Shown here: one piece after another, positions 52,845 to 56,679 of the stretch
Position numbering within the stretch: the stretch's first letter is position 1
How the letters are laid out: every line of letters starts with the position of its first letter
From: Oscillospiraceae bacterium
Lineage (GTDB): Bacteria > Bacillota > Clostridia > Oscillospirales > Acutalibacteraceae
Length of the DNA: 56,679 nt
NCBI GenBank assembly: GCA_029227055.1
Contig: JAQXZE010000028.1
Location: 1 to 56,679, forward strand
Direction of reading: 5' to 3'
Notes under the pieces: generated by a model
What the model was told of the DNA's origin: nothing
What the model saw: the letters and a program-made list of their open reading frames with translations, nothing else
Database searches by the model: none
Translations under genes and position numbers: made by a program

Positions 52845-52997
52845 TTACATCCCATACAGGAGCATTCCAAGCCCTGCCGAGAATAAAATCATTAAGATTG
52901 GTGATGGCTTTTTCTTAAGCCATAATTTTGAAACAAGAGCTACCACCAAAATACTACTGACGAAGAAGAATAAAGAAAAAACCACCTTGCCATAAGA
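52845..52997 (-). pseudogene. C-terminal fragment of a chromate transporter (ChrA-like)
   Basis: About 50 codons read SYGKVVFSLFFFVSSILVVA, then KLWLKKKPSPILMILFSAGL and end GMLLYGM before TAA. This alternation of two helices with a K-x-K-P-S-P-I-L loop is typical of the last helices of CHR-family permeases. The frame is cut where the inverted repeat and phage genes begin, so only the tail of the gene survives upstream of trkA. Confidence 0.6.
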
Positions 52998-53063
52998 TGA
53001 ACTGCCCCAATTTGTGCGGACAGTACAAATTGGGGCAGTTCAAGATTTGGTGGGGTGGTTTTT
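52977..53063. repeat. Nested inverted repeats at a phage-relic junction
   Basis: An 18-bp perfect repeat (52998-53015 with 53025-53042, loop of nine) lies inside a second one (AAAAACCACC 52977-52986 with GGTGGTTTTT 53054-53063). The inner part overlaps the end of the chromate-transporter fragment; the outer ends in T and could terminate transcription on +. It marks the left edge of the phage-gene relic. Confidence 0.75.
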
Positions 53064-53083
53064 GTAAAAGGAGATTATTTAAC

Positions 53084-53593
53084 ATGGCTATAAAATTAAG
53101 TACAGGTAAAATCGCATTCCCTATTGAATTTGATAACGGCGACAAGCAAAACATTTACTTCAACCCAAACGACCCAGACCTTGCGACACGACTTATGGCT
53201 GCAAAGGACAAAATTTCAAAGCGTTTAGAAAGCATGCAATTTGAAGATTTCAAGCTTTCTAACAGCGGCGAACCCGTTGAAATAGAAAATCTTGACGACT
53301 TTATAAACTTGACCGATGAACAAGTAAAAGCTTTAACTGAAAAGGCTGAAAAAACCGCAAAAATCGTTACAGAAACCAAAAATATAATCTATGAAGAATT
53401 AAATACCGCTTTTGACAGCGATGTTTCTTCTGTCGTCTTTAAACATTGTTCACCTTTTGCAGTTGTAAACGGCGAATATTTTATTATGCAGTTTTTATCG
53501 GCTATCACACCCGAAATACAAAAAGCTGTAAATAAATCAAATGCCGAAGTCGAAAAAAATATGGCGAAACATATAGCAAAGTATAGCAAATAA
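53084..53593 (+). CDS. Phage tail-region protein (DUF6673-like)
   Basis: A 169-residue soluble protein. Its N-terminal pattern IAFPIEFDNGDKQNIYFNPN and PDLATRLMAAKDKISKRLE, then a helical middle, are typical of the small protein encoded before Gp15 in tail-assembly clusters of Gram-positive siphophages. Its role there is probably that of a tail-assembly chaperone. It has AAAAGGAG at good spacing and its stop overlaps the Gp15 start. The frame is intact, although the rest of the phage is gone. Confidence 0.65.
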   Translation: MAIKLSTGKIAFPIEFDNGDKQNIYFNPNDPDLATRLMAAKDKISKRLESMQFEDFKLSNSGEPVEIENLDDFINLTDEQVKALTEKAEKTAKIVTETKNIIYEELNTAFDSDVSSVVFKHCSPFAVVNGEYFIMQFLSAITPEIQKAVNKSNAEVEKNMAKHIAKYSK

Positions 53594-54147
53594 TGTGGAA
53601 TTTACCCCTTACTATCAACATACAAGGCATAGATTATGCTATACGTAACAAATGCGATTATCGTGTTGTACTTGATGTTATAGCCGCGTTAAATGACGAA
53701 GACTTGGAAACAGACAACCGTATTAGATGCGCTTTATTCATTTTCTATGAAGACTTGACAGGTTGCAAGGATTTGGAAACCGCCGCAAAAGAAATGATGA
53801 AGATTATTAACAACGGCGAAGAAGACACCGAACAATCAGAACCCGAAAAGCCGCAGATTATGGATTAGCAACACGACTTCAAACAACTCGCACCTCCTAT
53901 TAGTCGCGTACTTGGTTATAGTGTACGAGACATTAACCATTACACACATTGGTACGATTTCATTGGTGCATATATGGAAATTGGCGAGTGTACTTTTTCC
54001 AATATTATATCAATCCGCAGTAAGCGACAAAAAGGCAAAAGGCTTGAGTATTGGGAACAAGAATTTTATAAAGAAAATAAAAAACTAATTGATTTACCTC
54101 GAAATCTTACCGCAGAGCAACAGGAATGGCTTGACTCTGATTGGTAA
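53593..54147 (+). pseudogene. Phage Gp15-family protein, amber-interrupted
   Basis: A 184-codon frame runs MWNLPLTINIQGIDYAIRNK to SDW, but codon 92 is TAG (53866-53868). After it come QHDFKQLAPPISRVLGYSVR, then HYTHWYDFIGAYMEIGECTF, which match the second half of bacteriophage Gp15 proteins. The residue at the break is usually Trp (TGG), so one G-to-A change explains the stop. Either a pseudogene or a gene for a suppressing host; the surrounding decay favours a pseudogene. Confidence 0.8.
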
Positions 54148-54165
54148 ATAAAGGAGCGTGATATT

Positions 54166-54192
54166 ATGGCTATTACAAACGGTGACGGTATC
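54166..54192 (+). pseudogene. First codons of a phage tape-measure gene
   Basis: After AAAGGAG, an ATG opens MAITNGDG, the usual start of tail tape-measure proteins that follow Gp15. Homology stops within about nine codons, where the DNA turns into a minus-strand zinc-ribbon gene. It marks the right edge of the relic. Confidence 0.45.
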
Positions 54193-54369
54193 TTGAGGCG
54201 TTTCTTCCCAATTGATTGCTACAGAAAAAATCATAAGCAAACCGATTATACCAATAATCATTCCTGCAATCTTTCTTCCTTTAGAAACCTGCTTTTTACT
54301 TCTTTTACGACAATTCGGGCAAAAATTGCCATCATAAATTGTACCGCATTTCGAACATTTTCTTTTAAT
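54192..54369 (-). pseudogene. Truncated zinc-ribbon membrane protein
   Basis: Minus-strand frame KRKCSKCGTIYDGNFCPNC, a Lys/Arg-rich stretch, then helix IAGMIIGIIGLLMIFSVAI and NWEETPQ. At the phage junction the frame runs into unrelated sequence. The ribosome site AGGAGG is followed by an ATT (54369) where ATG would be expected, so the start may also be damaged. Zinc ribbon plus one membrane helix is a common hypothetical architecture. Confidence 0.5.
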
Positions 54370-54600
54370 TTCAAACTTCCTCCTAAAAATAAAAAGTGCG
54401 CAGCGTTGAAACTGCACACCGAAAAATGCACCTTACAAAACTGCTGCAACACATCTTTGAATATTTCTACGCACAAGCACAAAGAAAACAGGCGCATTTT
54501 TACCAAATTAAAATGTGCTGTTTGTAGAAATAATATTCATTTTTGATGTGTTGCTTTATCAGTTTAACATATTTGTTTACAAAAATCAATAAATGTTTTG

Positions 54601-54795
54601 TTAATAAAATGTATCTTCTATAACGTCCTTAAGGTGAACAGGTTCTAATTTTTCAGAATTACAAAGTTTTATAAGATTCACAACTTCCCTTTTGCTTTTG
54701 CCGATAGTTGAAATCGAACACAATATGTATCCTTTTTCATCAATAGCAGAAATGCCATATATTCTTTCTACTTTCAGCTTATATTTTATTTTCAT
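54601..54795 (-). CDS. DUF6514-like small protein
   Basis: A 64-residue protein. The pattern YGISAIDEKGYILCSISTIG followed by LIKLCNSEKLEPVHLKDVIE matches the small clostridial DUF6514 family, usually found as a soluble orphan of unknown function. The ATG has AAGGTGATT before it and starts four bases after the XRE gene, so the two are one operon. Confidence 0.65.
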   Translation of the reverse strand: MKIKYKLKVERIYGISAIDEKGYILCSISTIGKSKREVVNLIKLCNSEKLEPVHLKDVIEDTFY

Positions 54796-54799
54796 ATAA

Positions 54800-55222
54800 T
54801 CACCTTAATTTACTATTTTCAACTTCATTAGACTTGACGGTAGCGTTTGTGAATTTTCGCCAACTTAAACGTTGACCGCATGCATCACAATAGGCTTGAT
54901 TGTCACGTACTAGTGGTTTGCTACATCTGGGACAAAGTGTATGATACCGCTCATTCATTGCTTCTTTAAAAATTTCAGTCACTTCTAATGGTTCTGATTT
55001 ACCCATTTGTTTTGATTTTTCGCCGATTAAAAGGTCGTTTGGTTCGACCTGCAAAGCTGAGCAGATATTTTCTAAGACATCAATAGAAGGTGTTTGCTTT
55101 TCGCTAATTATATTTGATACATATTTTCTTGATAAATTAGCAAGTCTTGACACCGATTCAACTGTTAAATTCTTTTGATCAATAATTTTAATTAAATTTA
55201 TAGATAACTCTCTTTTAAACAT
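54800..55222 (-). CDS. XRE-family regulator with C-terminal zinc ribbon
   Basis: A 140-residue protein. Residues ~5-62 are a Cro/CI helix-turn-helix (VESVSRLANLSRKYVSNIIS, PSIDVLENICSALQVEPND). The C-terminal part has CPRCSKPLVRDNQAYCDACG, a four-cysteine zinc ribbon. The start at 55222 is chosen because of GAGGC before it; the ATG at 55246 has no site. It probably regulates its own operon. The signal is unknown. Confidence 0.7.
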   Translation of the reverse strand: MFKRELSINLIKIIDQKNLTVESVSRLANLSRKYVSNIISEKQTPSIDVLENICSALQVEPNDLLIGEKSKQMGKSEPLEVTEIFKEAMNERYHTLCPRCSKPLVRDNQAYCDACGQRLSWRKFTNATVKSNEVENSKLR

Positions 55223-55342
55223 AAAAAGCCTCGTTTTTTGTCGCAATTTAAGATTACCTTTTTGGAAACTTTTTCCATAGGAATGATAGGTAACATTTTT
55301 TCTTGCTCAAACGTTCAAGAGGTGATGTTTTAATAAAAAATG

Positions 55343-55534
55343 CTACCGCTTGTTTGTTAGAGCAAATCGATAACATATAAATGAGTAATTATTTATAAAT
55401 TGTTTGATGTTGTGACCGGCACTCTTTTCCAAGGCATCGCCCATAAAGTTCATGCCGACAATGAATACGCCAACACCTGCAAGCAACCAAATAAGGCTAC
55501 CTAACAGTTGCATAATTTCTTCTGCAGATAACAT
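55343..55534 (-). pseudogene. N-terminal stub of a Na/Pi cotransporter
   Basis: A 63-codon frame with LIWLLAGVGVFIVGMNFMGD and ALEKSAGHNIKQFI, the start of the Na/Pi-cotransporter (NptA/YjbB) family, then NNYSFICYRFALTNKR and a stop. The real family is ~550 residues with PhoU domains; only the first helix and its flank remain. ATG at 55534 follows AAAGGAG. The remainder was deleted. Confidence 0.7.
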
Positions 55535-55626
55535 AAGTATTTCTCCTTTCAAAGGGGTTATCCTATATCTAAACTACCCAATTGTATTAAATATAACATT
55601 TTTCGAGTTAAGACATGGTAAATATT

Positions 55627-55667
55627 AAAACGGCATTGAAGCAATAACTGTTTCAATGCCGTTTTCG
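55627..55667 (-). terminator. Terminator of kdpDE
   Basis: AAAACGGCATTGAA (55627-55640) pairs with TTCAATGCCGTTTT (55652-55665), immediately after the kdpE stop. Confidence 0.85.
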
Positions 55668-56372
55668 TTATGTATTTAAGCGATAACCAACACCTAACTC
55701 GTTGGCTATATAGTTTTGTTCACCGGGTTTGTCGCCGAACTTCTTTCGAATATTTGCCATATTAACCTGTAGTTTTTTAATGTTGTTTTCTGTAGGATAG
55801 TCACCCCAAGTGGCTTTAATAATTGCGGCATATGTTATCATTTTACCGCAATTTTCGGAAAGGAGAGCAACGATATTATATTCTGTTTGTGTTAGATGTA
55901 TTTCCTCGCCCTTTATAAACACTTGGCGTGCGTCATAGTCAATTTCTAAATTTTTTAGTGTGAATTTACCACCCGGCAATCTACCTTCATCTGCACTAAA
56001 ACGATTATTACGAAGCGCAGCTCTTACACGGGCCAAAAGTTCTCCCGAACTAAAGGGCTTGGTAATATAATCGTTTGCACCACCATCTAATGCGGCTATT
56101 TTATCAGATTCATTTGTACGTGCAGATAAAACAATAATCGGAATCAACGAATCTTTTCTCACAAACTCGAGAAAATTCATTCCATCCATATCCGGAAGAC
56201 CAAGATCCAAAATAACAAGCTCAGGCAGATACGAAGTAAATAATGTTTTAGCAGAGGAACAAGAGTTTGCAAGTATTGTTTGGTAACCCTCTGTTTCAAG
56301 CATTGTCGCAACAATATTGCGGACGTTCTTTTCATCTTCCACAAGAAGAATTTTATATTTGTTCTGTATCAT
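55668..56372 (-). CDS. kdpE: KdpE-type response regulator
   Basis: A 234-residue OmpR-family regulator. Receiver domain 1-~120 with Asp56 in ELVILDLGLPD, VLSARTNESDKIAALDGGAN and DYITKPF; the C-terminal winged helix has LTQTEYNIVALLSENCGK and NNIKKLQVNMANIRKK with YIANELGVGYRLNT, the KdpE ending. KdpDE regulates potassium uptake. The start overlaps the histidine kinase stop by 20 bases. Close to trk genes, so a potassium neighbourhood. Confidence 0.85.
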   Translation of the reverse strand: MIQNKYKILLVEDEKNVRNIVATMLETEGYQTILANSCSSAKTLFTSYLPELVILDLGLPDMDGMNFLEFVRKDSLIPIIVLSARTNESDKIAALDGGANDYITKPFSSGELLARVRAALRNNRFSADEGRLPGGKFTLKNLEIDYDARQVFIKGEEIHLTQTEYNIVALLSENCGKMITYAAIIKATWGDYPTENNIKKLQVNMANIRKKFGDKPGEQNYIANELGVGYRLNT

Positions 56373-56679
56373 ATTTTACTTCTTCCGTGTCAAGTTCAAA
56401 ACGGAATACCGCACCTCCTGTTTTCATATTTTCAGCTGTAATATTACCGCCGTGCGCTTTAATAATGGTAGCGCAAACCGAAAGTCCTATGCCTGCATTT
56501 TTCTTTTGGCTATCTGCAATCTCACTTTCAGATGTATAATATCCTGTAAATAATGTTTCAAGATATTTGGGATTAATACCGCATCCATTATCCTTAATTT
56601 CAAAAATTGCTGTGTTACCAAGAGTGAAAACACGAAGCATCAGGCGAGTCATTCCCTGTGCGTGCTGAACTGCATTTTC
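56353..56679 (-). CDS. kdpD: KdpD-like sensor histidine kinase, C-terminal part (runs off window)
   Basis: The last ~108 codons of a kinase: NAVQHA (N-box, at the window edge), IKDNGCGINPKYLETLFTGY (G1 box), KKNAGIGLSVCATIIKAHGG (G2 and lid), then a short tail ending TEQI. The sensory and dimerisation domains lie beyond 56679. KdpD identity rests on the coupling to the kdpE-type gene; the kinase domain alone is generic. Confidence 0.8.
   Translation of the reverse strand, partial: ENAVQHAQGMTRLMLRVFTLGNTAIFEIKDNGCGINPKYLETLFTGYYTSESEIADSQKKNAGIGLSVCATIIKAHGGNITAENMKTGGAVFRFELDTEEVKYDTEQI

Noticed and set aside
52998-53042. Terminal inverted repeats of an insertion sequence
   Set aside because: Both arms lie nine bases apart with no transposase between or beside them; a hairpin is the better description.
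52845-56679. Intact prophage or integrative element
   Set aside because: No integrase, portal, terminase or capsid gene is present; only three adjacent tail-region genes remain, two of them broken.

Overview
The window looks like a chromosomal segment of an anaerobic, endospore-forming, low-GC member of the Clostridia, most like the gut Oscillospirales. Evidence for this is the forespore sigma operon (spoIIAA-spoIIAB-sigF), a gpr-spoIIP-gerA sporulation and germination block, pyruvate formate-lyase with its activase, a Trp T-box, a ZTP-type riboswitch, and strong GGAGG ribosome binding sites throughout. The species assignment is inference.

Layout. 1-900: end of an incoming gene, then a hicAB toxin-antitoxin pair behind a consensus promoter. 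1.0-2.1 kb: a zinc-ribbon protein and an ICMT-like membrane methyltransferase. 2.1-8.9 kb: an AraC regulator divergent from a six-gene operon (LmbE-type deacetylase, atypical NagB-like isomerase, PfkB kinase, class II aldolase, MFS transporter, membrane GDPD). It reads as a complete import-to-triose route for an N-acetylated amino sugar, with unusual features. 9.0-13.1 kb: a DUF5058 membrane protein, a partner membrane protein and an M20 hydrolase, then folC. 13.2-14.7 kb: spoIIA operon. 14.8-17.4 kb: an XRE membrane regulator, an array of hairpins separated by the constant heptamer ATATCAC, and a TetR/CDF metal-efflux pair whose exporter ends in seven histidines. 17.5-19.5 kb: membrane protein, a J-domain protein with a cysteine-rich tail, and DUF5685. 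19.6-26.6 kb: uvrA and uvrB, then a C39-like lipoprotein gene lodged between the intact uvrB and a diverged 5' fragment of a second uvrB.

26.6-33.5 kb: MFS transporter, PHP phosphatase, RluA, pflA and pflB under a ZTP riboswitch, and a ZIP transporter. 33.7-38.9 kb: an amino-acid ABC transporter with a TrpR-like protein, then a Trp T-box, a 14-codon reading frame, a stand-alone trpB and an amidohydrolase. 39-43.2 kb: DUF3048 lipoprotein, apgM, hemolysin-III family protein, and rplJ-rplL behind an L10 leader. 43.2-48.4 kb: gpr, spoIIP and a gerA-type operon whose C and B subunits are short. 48.4-50.8 kb: a possible small RNA, degV, tRNA-Leu(UAA), and a small two-gene module with a membrane transglutaminase-like protein.

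50.9-56.7 kb is a gene graveyard around potassium functions: trkH broken by a stop and truncated, trkA intact, a chromate-transporter tail, a relic of phage tail genes with an amber stop in Gp15, a cut zinc-ribbon gene, two small regulators or hypotheticals, a Na/Pi-cotransporter stub, then kdpE and the 3' end of kdpD running off the window.

The best candidate for an undescribed system is the amino-sugar operon at 3.1-8.1 kb. The NagB-like enzyme has lost one catalytic acid and the usual phosphate-loop sequence, the operon encodes only one kinase, and import is non-PTS. Together these suggest a pathway that deaminates a free sugar and phosphorylates it late.
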